Part shown: positions 31,288-38,195 of the stretch, in pieces
Numbering within the stretch: position 1 is the stretch's first letter
Layout of the letters: every line of letters begins with the position of its first letter
IMG/VR virus record: IMGVR_UViG_3300022682_000027
Location: 1 to 40,370 of that record
Direction: 5' to 3' (one strand)
Source: a virus
Length of the DNA: 40,370 nt
Program-made: the position numbers and the translations under genes
The notes under the pieces: model-generated
What the model was told of the DNA's origin: nothing
Database searches by the model: none
What the model saw: the letters and a program-made list of their open reading frames with translations, nothing else

Positions 31288-31812
31288 TCATACCAACGTC
31301 CTCCAAGCATCCCTCGCCCACTGCGGCCATTCCTCGGCGGGGATCATGCGGTAATGGTCGTAATGTACACAGTCCCTACTACCATTAAAATGGAATGCAC
31401 CTTGATTTAAGTTATCAAAAAACCTTAACACTCTATGGTGTGTGTCATTATCATCCCACATCTCGCAAAGCCACTTATCGGGTATCTCTTCAAGGTCGTG
31501 CTCATCTTTGGAGAAGTCTATTCCATGCGGGTTTTCCAGCTCCCACGGTTCCAGCCATTTGGGGATGACACGGTGAAATTGGTTTTTTACCCATTCATCA
31601 TCTTCTTCGAGGTAAGAAAAGCCCTCTGTTATCACACCTGTAAAACATTCATTGTCTGCACCTACAGGATTTTTACACACCACTACAAGACCACCACTTT
31701 TATAAAACTCTCCCCGCTTAAACTCCACCTCTTCCCGTAGAGCCTTAATCTCATCGGCAAGTTTTCGTTGCCTCGCTTCTAAATCTTTCAGCTTTTGTTC
31801 TTTAGTCATCAA
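31288..31812 (-). CDS. Unknown acidic early protein with N-terminal coiled coil
   Basis: 174 residues; ATG 31812 overlaps the upstream stop, and a second ATG at 31809 is equally possible. Residues 1-30 are coiled coil (KEQKLKDLEARQRKLADEIK). The rest is acidic and rich in Trp, His and Asp (LCEMWDDNDTHHRVLRFFDN, CVHYDHYRMIPAEEWPQWAR). The pattern resembles phage proteins of unknown function that keep a WP-x-W end. Base composition is more A+T-rich than its neighbours. Confidence 0.7.
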   Translation of the reverse strand: MMTKEQKLKDLEARQRKLADEIKALREEVEFKRGEFYKSGGLVVVCKNPVGADNECFTGVITEGFSYLEEDDEWVKNQFHRVIPKWLEPWELENPHGIDFSKDEHDLEEIPDKWLCEMWDDNDTHHRVLRFFDNLNQGAFHFNGSRDCVHYDHYRMIPAEEWPQWARDAWRTLV

Positions 31813-32012
31813 TCCACCTCCTCAATCCTAATATGCGGCAACCTCCACTTACCATGATCCGGCCTGGTATCCTCCGGCTCATTGCTCATGTGCTCCACTC
31901 CGGCTCGAAATCCTTTCTGGTACTGCGAAAGGGATATCACTGTTAGATATCCAAGCGATACGAAGATCACTAGGCATAGAGCAGCTAACCATTTGACGTC
32001 TTTTTCTTCCAT
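31809..32012 (-). CDS. Small single-TM protein
   Basis: 67 residues from ATG 32012 with GGAGG seven bases upstream. One membrane segment (about 8-28, WLAALCLVIFVSLGYLTVIS) is followed by a polar tail (EHMSNEPEDTRPDHGKWRLP). Its end overlaps the start of the next gene by four bases. Its 5' part overlaps the zinc-finger gene in another frame by 134 bases, which is more than usual. Confidence 0.65.
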   Translation of the reverse strand: MEEKDVKWLAALCLVIFVSLGYLTVISLSQYQKGFRAGVEHMSNEPEDTRPDHGKWRLPHIRIEEVD

Positions 32013-32145
32013 TATAAGCCTCCATCAACTCGATTGTACTGCGGCAACAGCCAGTTTCTATAGCTTCACTCATAATTCTCAGGTAACACCAAGGGTGGTG
32101 AAACTTCCATTGGAATTCCTCACTTCCGCAAAAGTGGCACTTCAT
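31879..32145 (-). CDS. Small zinc-finger protein, possibly frameshifted at its end
   Basis: 88 residues from ATG 32145, which overlaps the upstream stop (ATGA). It starts MKCHFCGSEEFQWKFHHPWC: Cys-x2-Cys, His and Cys that can form a zinc site. After about residue 45 the frame runs under the TM-protein gene. A stop in the +1 frame (TGA just before GGAGG of the next gene) would give a natural end. Either the overlap is real or a small shift has occurred. Confidence 0.5.
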   Translation of the reverse strand: MKCHFCGSEEFQWKFHHPWCYLRIMSEAIETGCCRSTIELMEAYNGRKRRQMVSCSMPSDLRIAWISNSDIPFAVPERISSRSGAHEQ

Positions 32146-32528
32146 ACATACCTCGCTTTGTATCCGGCTTTCGATCCGCCGCCACGGAGCCAACCGTTCA
32201 CAGCACTATCGCTGTATCCGATCCTCTCTGCTGCTTCCACGATTGAATCGTATCGCTTCACTTTTCCATCAGGAAACGTGATCTGAATAGGCTTCTTTTC
32301 TGTTTTCTTTGGTGCTGACTTTATTCTGCGCCGATCTTCCTGGATGATTGGCCGTGGTCTCCTTTTTACCTTTTTCCCAAATGGATCTTTGTAGTCTCCT
32401 CTCTCCACCTTTTTCACTTTCGGCTTTACGTTTCCAAGCCATGCGGAAAGACGGGTAGGGGCTGGACGGTCTGTGTAGCACGAAAGATTGAGATCGACCG
32501 ATTCTCTTCCTACAATCACTTCCATCAT
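32142..32528 (-). CDS. NUMOD1-like DNA-binding protein
   Basis: 128 residues from ATG 32528, overlapping the stop of the Cys-rich gene; a longer frame from 32645 lies over that gene and is rejected. The N-terminal part is basic (VKPKVKKVERGDYKDPFGKK). The C-terminal ~45 residues (FPDGKVKRYDSIVEAAERIG, YSDSAVNGWLRGG) match the NUMOD1/HTH modules attached to homing endonucleases, which contact DNA. No HNH or GIY catalytic domain is present here; the HNH protein at 36186 is separate. Confidence 0.65.
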   Translation of the reverse strand: MMEVIVGRESVDLNLSCYTDRPAPTRLSAWLGNVKPKVKKVERGDYKDPFGKKVKRRPRPIIQEDRRRIKSAPKKTEKKPIQITFPDGKVKRYDSIVEAAERIGYSDSAVNGWLRGGGSKAGYKARYV

Positions 32529-32659
32529 GAAGCCCTCCCGAAAAACCTTCCAAGCTTCCCGCCTACCGTGCATTTCCCATTCTTCTGGTAGGGGCAGTTC
32601 GGTTTTTTCGCTGCGCATCCTTCCGGCGCCCGATAATAAATACAACTGTCTTTGCTCAC
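32525..32659 (-). CDS. 44-residue Cys-rich protein
   Basis: GTG 32659 follows AAGGAGGAGAAT at good spacing; the TGA at 32525-32527 overlaps the start of the next gene. It starts MSKDSCIYYRAPEGCAAKKP, then NCPYQKNGKC: four cysteines at 6, 15, 22 and 30, which could bind zinc. It ends in a basic GGKLGRFFGRAS tail. Such small Cys-rich proteins are frequent in phage early operons. It is read in a different frame from the longer open frame over the same DNA. Confidence 0.65.
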   Translation of the reverse strand: MSKDSCIYYRAPEGCAAKKPNCPYQKNGKCTVGGKLGRFFGRAS

Positions 32660-32710
32660 ATTCTCCTCCTTGTGGCTGCCAACCTTTGGTTTGTTTTGTC
32701 TCTGAAAGAA

Positions 32711-32764
32711 TTAGTAACAGCCCTTTTCACGTGCTACCTTTCCGCCCGTGCCGAGGGGGCGCAT
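32711..32764 (-). CDS. 17-residue micro-ORF with consensus ribosome binding site
   Basis: AAAGGAGGTGAT precedes ATG 32764 by four bases, the best ribosome binding site in the region, but the frame ends after MRPLGTGGKVAREKGCY. It could be a real micropeptide, a leader peptide controlling the genes after it, or the start of a decayed gene. It lies between tRNA-Met and the Cys-rich gene. Confidence 0.4.
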   Translation of the reverse strand: MRPLGTGGKVAREKGCY

Positions 32765-32875
32765 AATAATCACCTCCTTTATGATTAAGTTTGCGCCACG
32801 CTTCCCCGGCGCCCGGTAGCCGCACCTCTACCCATGAACTCAAGGTCATGTCCTCAATGCAGCCCTAAGGGTGTT

Positions 32876-32947
32876 TAGCGGGGGCCGGAATCGAACCGGC
32901 GACCTCCTGGTTATGAGCCAGACGAGCTACCGCTGCTCTACCCCACG
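32876..32947 (-). tRNA. tRNA-Met (CAT)
   Basis: A full cloverleaf on the minus strand: D arm GAGC AGCGGTA GCTC, anticodon arm TCTGG CTCATAA CCAGG, variable AGGTC, T arm GCCGG TTCGATT CCGGC, and an acceptor ending CCCCGCT then A, paired except at position 1. The anticodon is CAT, so Met (or Ile if modified). CCA is not encoded. The ~130 bases on its 5' side (32948-33075) hold only unconvincing short frames. Confidence 0.88.
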
Positions 32948-33075
32948 TCGTAAGGCGAAGAGTGTCGCCCTACACATCCTGATTTCCTTCCCTTCCCCAC
33001 GACACGACAACCCGTCGCCGTCACCCGGACTTACGGGCGCCGTGCCGCTGCTTTTCAAAGATCGATCTACTCTGG

Positions 33076-33630
33076 TTATCTTCCCGGGAAAGCGGTTACT
33101 TTCTCCGGCTCTCTTCTCTGCCCCTGGAACATGGAGTTCACTTCTTTTCGCTGCTCTTCTGCAAAGTTGAATTCCAACTGTCCTGCGCCATGCTGAGCGT
33201 AATAAGTGAGCTCTTCTTCCAGCTTTCCAATAATTTCAACAGCGGTCATATCGCAATAGATAGGGATAATTCCTTCTGAGAACTCGCCGGTTGCCGGGTT
33301 CTCAATGAATCCAACTTTTTGACCAAAAGGGGGAAGCTCAACCTTTACTTCCCGTCCGTCCTTTGCGACCGTGTGTCCGGATACTTTGATGGTTTTACTT
33401 TGGTACTTCTGGTCGCGTTTCCACTCGATCCGTTTGATGATAAGCCCGGAAAGTCCTGCGATCTCTGTGGCTGCATACCGGCAAAGCTCGGAGAAATACC
33501 GCATCAGATCCGGTCGAGCATCTTCGTTGCTCCCGAACCTGAGAATGTTCTGCCCGTAGGTGAAATGAATATCATGCTCGTACTGCTGCCCGCCCTTCGT
33601 GTACTTAATCAGCTCCATCTTCTCGTTCAT
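33076..33630 (-). CDS. Unknown early protein
   Basis: 184 residues from ATG 33630, which overlaps the RusA stop (TAATG); the longer frame from 33717 only shadows rusA. It begins MNEKMELIKYTKGGQQYEHD. It has strands (YGQNILRFGSNEDARPDLMR), a helix with CRYAATEIAGLSGLIIKRIE, a pair of strands (TIKVSGHTVAKDGREVKVEL) and a C-terminal helix (EIIGKLEEELTYYAQHGAG). No catalytic motif is seen. It is translationally linked to the Holliday-junction nuclease, so a role in DNA metabolism is possible. Confidence 0.7.
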   Translation of the reverse strand: MNEKMELIKYTKGGQQYEHDIHFTYGQNILRFGSNEDARPDLMRYFSELCRYAATEIAGLSGLIIKRIEWKRDQKYQSKTIKVSGHTVAKDGREVKVELPPFGQKVGFIENPATGEFSEGIIPIYCDMTAVEIIGKLEEELTYYAQHGAGQLEFNFAEEQRKEVNSMFQGQRREPEKVTAFPGR

Positions 33631-34061
33631 TAGATCCCCTCCAATTCTTTGATCTCGATCCATGCCCCCGGCCGTCCGGTCTTTTCGTGATAAGCCTTCT
33701 CTACATAGAGCTTGCAAACCTGCGTATCATCTACCCAGAGACCGATCTGCGTCAGGGCGTCCATGGCTGCTTTCGCGAGGTTGTCGGCATCTGGTTTCTT
33801 GGTGTGCAACATGGTTCCTTCCGGGTCTTTCTTTCTCATGTACTTCTTTGGCCTTGGCATGAGGAAAGATATTTTCAAAGCGACCGGTCCAGTTATGGGA
33901 GGGCCAGACTCAACCACCTGACGAAAAGAAAGAGCGATATTCCCTTTCCATGCCTCTGCTGTTCCCTGCTCGTATATCCGAACCTTCCTACTTCCAGGAG
34001 GAACAAACGCCCGCGGTCTCTGCTGTGCTTTCGGGATTCCAGGTACGAATAGTTTCATCAC
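33630..34061 (-). CDS. rusA: RusA-type Holliday junction resolvase
   Basis: 143 residues. The start MMKLFVPGIPKAQQRPRAFV and the segment KKPDADNLAKAAMDALTQIG followed by LWVDDTQV are characteristic. The three metal acids correspond to D91, D93 and D112, with the same 2- and 19-residue spacing as the known catalytic Asp of E. coli RusA. It cuts four-way junctions as a dimer. It overlaps the methyltransferase stop by four bases. It supports a recombination-based replication scheme with SbcDC, SSB and the annealing protein. Confidence 0.93.
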   Translation of the reverse strand: MMKLFVPGIPKAQQRPRAFVPPGSRKVRIYEQGTAEAWKGNIALSFRQVVESGPPITGPVALKISFLMPRPKKYMRKKDPEGTMLHTKKPDADNLAKAAMDALTQIGLWVDDTQVCKLYVEKAYHEKTGRPGAWIEIKELEGI

Positions 34062-35701
34062 GCGGCCCCCGATATAAGTTTGATGCTTGACGGAATGAGC
34101 TTCTTATTCGATCCGAAAACAGAAGCAGCATCTCTCTCCGGTATTCCCATTTCAGTAGCAGCTTCCTTCGGGGACTTTACCCAACCGTTCAGCCGTCCGG
34201 CTTCCACATTCAACTTTTTCATGAACAGCTGGTTCACTTTCACGTGAACCGTACCTTTCTTGTAGGCACGCACTTCCATGAATTCAGATCCATCTTCAAG
34301 GAAGAATGTGTTTTTCTTCCCCGGGTCCCATTCAAGATCACGGCTGTTGTTCGACACATCGAATCCAAGATTCTTCCCTACCGTGCAGATATCATTAAGA
34401 AGATCGTGAGTCCTGTTATGCATTCCGTTCGGGTATTCGTAGGTTTCCCATGAATTACGGCTGAAGACGCTCCACTGCTGAATGATGAGACGATAATCGA
34501 GAGCAAAATGGTGCTGTTCGTTTTTCTGGTACCGCCATCCATCCTCAACCAAATGAGAATTAGATTTGTACAATCGAATATTTTCTTTATCCGCAAGGGA
34601 GAAATAGACATCAGTAAGCTGACGGTCGAGATATTCGTTTGCATTTTTCACCGCCCAGATAACAACCGAATAGGCATTCTCAGAAGAAAAGTCTATTGAG
34701 GTGTGACTGGTGAGTTTTTCCAGGAGCTTTTCCCGGCTTTTCGATGTGAGACGGGAGGTGATAGAGTCCATGTTATCGAAGAGCTCTTTCCAGTACAGAT
34801 CCTTGAGACCTTTGATTTTCATCTTTAACCCTTCCCGGACCTGCTTCAGATCAACATTCAATTCCTTGAAAAGTGAAAAATCCAGTTCTTCCAGTGACTT
34901 GTAGGTTCCAATGAGCTTATCCAAGTCCTCACGGTACAGCTCCTCCAGCCGCTCTATAAGGTTCTGGCCCTTTACCATCTCGTGGATCTTTTCTGCTCTA
35001 CTTTTATTTGCGGTGAAGGAGGGTGCTTTCTCTTGAGCATCGATAGTGAAGTGCTTCTCAAACCATATATCGAACGGATCGGTCATGATCTCACTGTTCC
35101 AGTTCCCCCTCAGCTTCATCTTGATCTTTACGATCTCAACCTTTGCCCGGGCCTTTCGGAATTCCGAATCCTCAAAGTCAAATTTTCCAAGGGATCTTAC
35201 CCTTGTCGACTCTTCCAGGCTCTGGTCAGTTCGTCGCTCGACCATTTTCACGATCTCTTTGTTTTCTCTCCACCTGCGAGGTACTACAAGATAAAGGTAT
35301 TTCGCGTTCGCCTCAGAAACGATCCTGTTCATCCAGTGGTCGTACTCCCGGTATGGAGGGTTGCAGAAGATCACGTCCACCTGTTTATCGATAAGGGTTT
35401 GCTGGTGAAAATCTGTCCCGATAACGAACACGTCAGAAGGAAGCATGTCGACCAAAATCTTTGATTTCTCAATCGCGTATTTGCTTACCTGGGAATACTC
35501 GCTGAGGTCGACAAGTTCCTCGATCATCCTTAAGGCGCTTCCATCTCCAGAACCGATATCGAGAATGGAAAACCCGTTATCTCTTCCAATCTCCATCTTG
35601 ATGTCAGCGCAGATCGGTTTGAGAATCTCCCTGGTCGTTGGGTACCACTCAAAGTCCTGGTCGGATTCCTTTAGCTTTTCGACAATTGCATTGGTACTCA
35701 T
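34058..35701 (-). CDS. DNA methyltransferase-like protein with DUF4942 domain
   Basis: 547 residues. The N-terminal ~200 residues are a class I SAM-dependent fold: motif I FSILDIGSGDGSALRM (about 45-60) and motif IV VIFCNPPYREYDHW (about 105-118), the NPPY of adenine-N6 enzymes. A helical middle part follows, then a DUF4942-like domain from about 340 (VWAVKNANEYLDRQLTDVYF, DKENIRLYKSNSHLVEDGWR). No partner endonuclease is next to it, so it may be an orphan enzyme that protects phage DNA from host restriction. It is more A+T-rich than rusA. Confidence 0.8.
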   Translation of the reverse strand: MSTNAIVEKLKESDQDFEWYPTTREILKPICADIKMEIGRDNGFSILDIGSGDGSALRMIEELVDLSEYSQVSKYAIEKSKILVDMLPSDVFVIGTDFHQQTLIDKQVDVIFCNPPYREYDHWMNRIVSEANAKYLYLVVPRRWRENKEIVKMVERRTDQSLEESTRVRSLGKFDFEDSEFRKARAKVEIVKIKMKLRGNWNSEIMTDPFDIWFEKHFTIDAQEKAPSFTANKSRAEKIHEMVKGQNLIERLEELYREDLDKLIGTYKSLEELDFSLFKELNVDLKQVREGLKMKIKGLKDLYWKELFDNMDSITSRLTSKSREKLLEKLTSHTSIDFSSENAYSVVIWAVKNANEYLDRQLTDVYFSLADKENIRLYKSNSHLVEDGWRYQKNEQHHFALDYRLIIQQWSVFSRNSWETYEYPNGMHNRTHDLLNDICTVGKNLGFDVSNNSRDLEWDPGKKNTFFLEDGSEFMEVRAYKKGTVHVKVNQLFMKKLNVEAGRLNGWVKSPKEAATEMGIPERDAASVFGSNKKLIPSSIKLISGAA

Positions 35702-36189
35702 ACAGCCCTCCCATGATTCCAGGTGTATTCATCAAGAATCATCTGGATATTCTCAGGGAGCTTCCCCGCAGTTGACTGCTCGATGAGCTCAGCAAGAACA
35801 CCGTCAGAAACGTCCGGACGTGACAGAAGACTCTCGTAGTAACCAGGGCGCTGCTCGCTCGTAACCCGGGACCATTCTTCGACTTGCTGATCAGTCCAGT
35901 AGCGCTTCGACCATTCGGTGTGATTCGAGAACCCTGCCAGGGGCTGGAGGTGCCTGTTTGCTGACACACTCCGATAGTTGACCCCCTTGTATTCACACGC
36001 GGCTTTCAGATCGTAGAGCTTCCGCTGTGGTTTGATCGCTTCTGCTACCTCATCTGATAGCAACTTCACGGCCTCAACCAGTGAAGCGAAGGCCTCCTCG
36101 ATTTTGTGATCTACGTCCTGCAATGGACTTTCTTTCTGTTTTCCTTTCTCATTCATGGCTGCCAACCTCTTTTTGATTTCGTTACTCAA
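35698..36189 (-). CDS. Unknown early protein
   Basis: 163 residues, overlapping both neighbours by four bases. It has a charged start (MSNEIKKRLAAMNEKGKQKE; a second Met at 12 could be used), a helix (IEEAFASLVEAVKLLSDEVA) and a helix-turn-helix-like segment (KLYDLKAACEYKGVNYRSVS) that resembles an excisionase/MerR-like fold. Then comes WTDQQVEEWSRVT and a C-terminal helical end. A DNA-binding role is possible but unproven. Confidence 0.65.
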   Translation of the reverse strand: MSNEIKKRLAAMNEKGKQKESPLQDVDHKIEEAFASLVEAVKLLSDEVAEAIKPQRKLYDLKAACEYKGVNYRSVSANRHLQPLAGFSNHTEWSKRYWTDQQVEEWSRVTSEQRPGYYESLLSRPDVSDGVLAELIEQSTAGKLPENIQMILDEYTWNHGRAV

Positions 36190-36545
36190 ACTGCTTCTCC
36201 GAGCTCCACATGGGAGTTCATGAAGTATTTATGTGATTCGTTTTCTGACCGGGTACACCACTCCAGGTTGTCTGCTACGGTGTTCATCTTGTTGCAGTCC
36301 AGATGATTTACTTCCGGTTTCCATTTTGGATTCGGCACGAAGTGAAGTGCTACCAGGCGGTGGACATCGATGCGGATTCTCGTCCCATAACGGTAGAGAT
36401 CAACGCAAGGGTAGGTGCCTTTTCTCTGTCCCCGGAGGAACGGTTTCAGAATGCGCCCACTCTTGTTTCTTACCCTTCCGAGATTGCTCACCTGGTAGGG
36501 GTAGGAGAATCGATCAAGAACAACCGACTTCCAGACTTCCTTCAT
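36186..36545 (-). CDS. HNH endonuclease with NUMOD4 domain
   Basis: 119 residues. The NUMOD4 start (EVWKSVVLDRFSYPYQVSNL, GRVRN) is followed by an HNH core: VHRLVALHFVPNP, then VNHLDCNKMNTVADNLEWCT, ending RSENESHKY. This is the homing-endonuclease type often placed beside regulatory genes in phages. Here it stands alone in the early operon and its start overlaps the AbrB-like stop (ATGA). It could be a mobile gene or help in packaging or recombination. Confidence 0.9.
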   Translation of the reverse strand: MKEVWKSVVLDRFSYPYQVSNLGRVRNKSGRILKPFLRGQRKGTYPCVDLYRYGTRIRIDVHRLVALHFVPNPKWKPEVNHLDCNKMNTVADNLEWCTRSENESHKYFMNSHVELGEAV

Positions 36546-36724
36546 GCCGACTGTTCCTCTCTTTGTTTTGGCTCAATAATGAGCCTGTTTTTCTCATCAA
36601 TAGAATAGACAAGGATATCCCCACCCCTTACACCGTTCTCCGAGGCCCACATCTTCGGGATAATCATCCTCAGAGCCGGACCATGCTGGGTAGCTTTGTA
36701 TTCGTTGATTTTTATTTCCACCAT
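36542..36724 (-). CDS. AbrB/SpoVT-like DNA-binding protein
   Basis: 60 residues from ATG 36724, with AAGGAGG upstream. A start at 36766 would lie inside the promoter and is rejected. The pattern MVEIKINEYKATQHGPALRM, then IIPKMWASENGVRGGDILVY and DEKNRLIIEP, is the swapped-hairpin AbrB fold (strand, then IPK, then G-V..GD). It is the first gene of the leftward early operon, so it probably regulates early genes. It could also be an antitoxin-like protein, but no toxin is adjacent. Confidence 0.8.
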   Translation of the reverse strand: MVEIKINEYKATQHGPALRMIIPKMWASENGVRGGDILVYSIDEKNRLIIEPKQREEQSA

Positions 36725-36742
36725 TTCAGGCCCCTCCTTAAC

Positions 36743-36816
36743 ACTTGCTAAGATTATACTTTGCATATGCTAAGTTGTCAATAAAGAATGTAATAAAATG
36801 TTGCAATAGCTAAGTA
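36743..36816. promoter_or_regulatory. Three repressor operator copies
   Basis: GCTAAG occurs at 36747, 36769 and 36809. The second and third copies are longer: TTGCATATGCTAAG (near 36761) and TTGCAATAGCTAAG (36801). The middle copy is nearly palindromic around GCATATGC. One operator lies in the leftward promoter spacer, one just downstream of its -10, and one covers the -35 and early spacer of the rightward promoter, as expected for a CI-like switch. Confidence 0.75.
36753..36781 (-). promoter_or_regulatory. Leftward early promoter (perfect sigma70 consensus)
   Basis: Minus strand: TTGACA (36781-36776), 17 bases, TATAAT (36758-36753). Both boxes are perfect consensus with ideal spacing. The start point is near 36746, 22 bases before the AbrB-like ATG. 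Confidence 0.93.
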
Positions 36817-36829
36817 GTATGTGTATATT
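36801..36829 (+). promoter_or_regulatory. Rightward promoter for the repressor
   Basis: TTGCAA (36801-36806), 17 bases, TATATT (36824-36829), 33 bases before the GTG start of the repressor. The operator copy at 36801-36814 covers its -35, suggesting self-regulation. Confidence 0.8.
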
Positions 36830-36861
36830 CGTAGTAGGGGACTGGGGGGAAAGGTGATCTG

Positions 36862-37272
36862 GTGCACGAAGATATCAAAGAGGATATCAAGGAAAGGATT
36901 CGATATATCCTCGATAATGAGGTCAAGGCTTCTGATGTTGCTAAAAGCATCGGTGTGTCTCAAGCTTCTGTATCGAATTGGAAAACCAGAAACCTGCCAG
37001 CTCTTATTGAGGCATATTTATTTTGTCGATTCCTGAATAAGCCTGTTGAGTGGCTCGTTACCGGAGAGAAGAAGCAAGAAGACGATCAAGGTTTAATCGC
37101 AGCCGAACCGGTTACACAATACCAAACAAAAGACAAATACATCAAAGAAATCATAGAACTGTTGAAAGGACAAAGTGATGAGGTTAAAATCCAAGTACTG
37201 GGAATCGCCAAGGGAGTTGTGGCGACAGCGAAACCAAAAGGGGGAACCGGATACGAGACCAGAACCGGGTGA
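36862..37272 (+). CDS. CI-like repressor with HTH_3 domain
   Basis: 136 residues from GTG 36862, with AAAGG seven bases upstream. An N-terminal helix-turn-helix (VKASDVAKSIGVSQASVSNW, KTRNLPALIEAYLFCRFLNK) of the XRE/CI type is followed by WLVTGEKK, a common end for this fold. A polar linker and a helix (YIKEIIELLKGQSDEVKIQV) for dimerisation follow; there is no LexA-like self-cleavage domain. It divides the right-hand genes from the early operon and should bind the three operators at 36743-36816. Confidence 0.85.
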   Translation: MHEDIKEDIKERIRYILDNEVKASDVAKSIGVSQASVSNWKTRNLPALIEAYLFCRFLNKPVEWLVTGEKKQEDDQGLIAAEPVTQYQTKDKYIKEIIELLKGQSDEVKIQVLGIAKGVVATAKPKGGTGYETRTG

Positions 37273-37369
37273 TCCCTTATTCGGTTTTTCGGCGAGAACG
37301 GGAGAAATCTAAAGTCAACCGGTGAGTAGCCGGATTATTATAGAAAAACCAAGATATAAAGGTGTTTGT

Positions 37370-38188
37370 ATGAAAAAAGCGATATCCATTCTCATGCTGT
37401 TTTTAATAACCATCAATATCTATTCTGAAAGGACTCAAATAAACATAGATGAACTTTTTACGCAAAGAAAATCGGAGCAAGAAGAAGTAGTAAATCTCAA
37501 TAGTGAGATTGAACGACTCAGCCACGACTATAAATGGTACCAAGAACAGTCCGAGAAAAATAGAGGTTATGCAAAATCTTCATTTCTTATTGGCGCACTC
37601 TTGGGTGCAGCGGTACCAGTGAGCGCTCTTTTTGCTGGAGGTACTTCATATTTATTGGAAAACAGTTTGTATGGCGCTGGGATTCTTGCTGCTGGTGTCG
37701 GATTTGGGTTATATTTTAACAGTCTTGGAAAAGAATATAAAACAATGGCAACCGATAGCTATAACCTAAAAATAAGAAAAATGGCAATGGTCGATAGTTA
37801 CAAGGAATCAATACGGCAACTTGAGAACCAAATAGATTTGGCGAAAGAAGAAAGAAGAGAGGAAGAAAGGCAGAAAGAAGAGGCGAGACTGCGAGAGGAA
37901 GAAAAGCGCAAGCAAGAAGAAAGAAGGCGAATAGCAGAAGAGGAAAAAAAGAAAGAGGAAGAAAGGGTTGCCAGAATCAAAAGTACCTATGACGAAAGAA
38001 CGGCCAACGCTATCCTTGAAGGTGTAATATTTATCGGAATGAGTGAGGCGGCATTGCTCGAGAGCTGGGGTCTTCCTGATGATATCAACACGACAATAAA
38101 TAAATACGGAACATCAAAACAGTTTGTTTATCCTTTTGGTGATTACGTCTACACAGAGGATGGGATAATCACCACAATCCAACAGTGA
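37370..38188 (+). CDS. Exported coiled-coil membrane protein with BamE-like end (lysogeny moron)
   Basis: 272 residues from ATG 37370, with AAAGGTG upstream; the longer frame from 37322 has no site. It has a signal peptide (MKKAISILMLFLITINIYS), one or two membrane stretches at about 75-125, and a very long E/R/K-rich coiled coil (about 160-210). The C-terminal ~55 residues (GMSEAALLESWGLPDDINTT, then GDYVYTEDGIITTI) have the G-x-x-x-x-x-x-x-W-G-x-P plan of BamE/SmpA domains. It is A+T-rich and expressed away from the lytic genes, beside the repressor, so it is likely active in the lysogen: envelope change or superinfection exclusion. Confidence 0.65.
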   Translation: MKKAISILMLFLITINIYSERTQINIDELFTQRKSEQEEVVNLNSEIERLSHDYKWYQEQSEKNRGYAKSSFLIGALLGAAVPVSALFAGGTSYLLENSLYGAGILAAGVGFGLYFNSLGKEYKTMATDSYNLKIRKMAMVDSYKESIRQLENQIDLAKEERREEERQKEEARLREEEKRKQEERRRIAEEEKKKEEERVARIKSTYDERTANAILEGVIFIGMSEAALLESWGLPDDINTTINKYGTSKQFVYPFGDYVYTEDGIITTIQQ

Positions 38189-38195
38189 GGAAACC

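Noticed and set aside
32766-32875. Possible second tRNA beside tRNA-Met
   Set aside because: Some GC-rich hairpins but no T-loop motif or cloverleaf can be built.
26360-36170. Repeated GGTTGGCAGCCA at about 26362, 32674 and 36159
   Set aside because: Three copies of 12-13 bases, one inside coding sequence, one in codons KRLAA and one before a ribosome binding site; repeats of this length arise by chance in 40 kb and no common role is visible.
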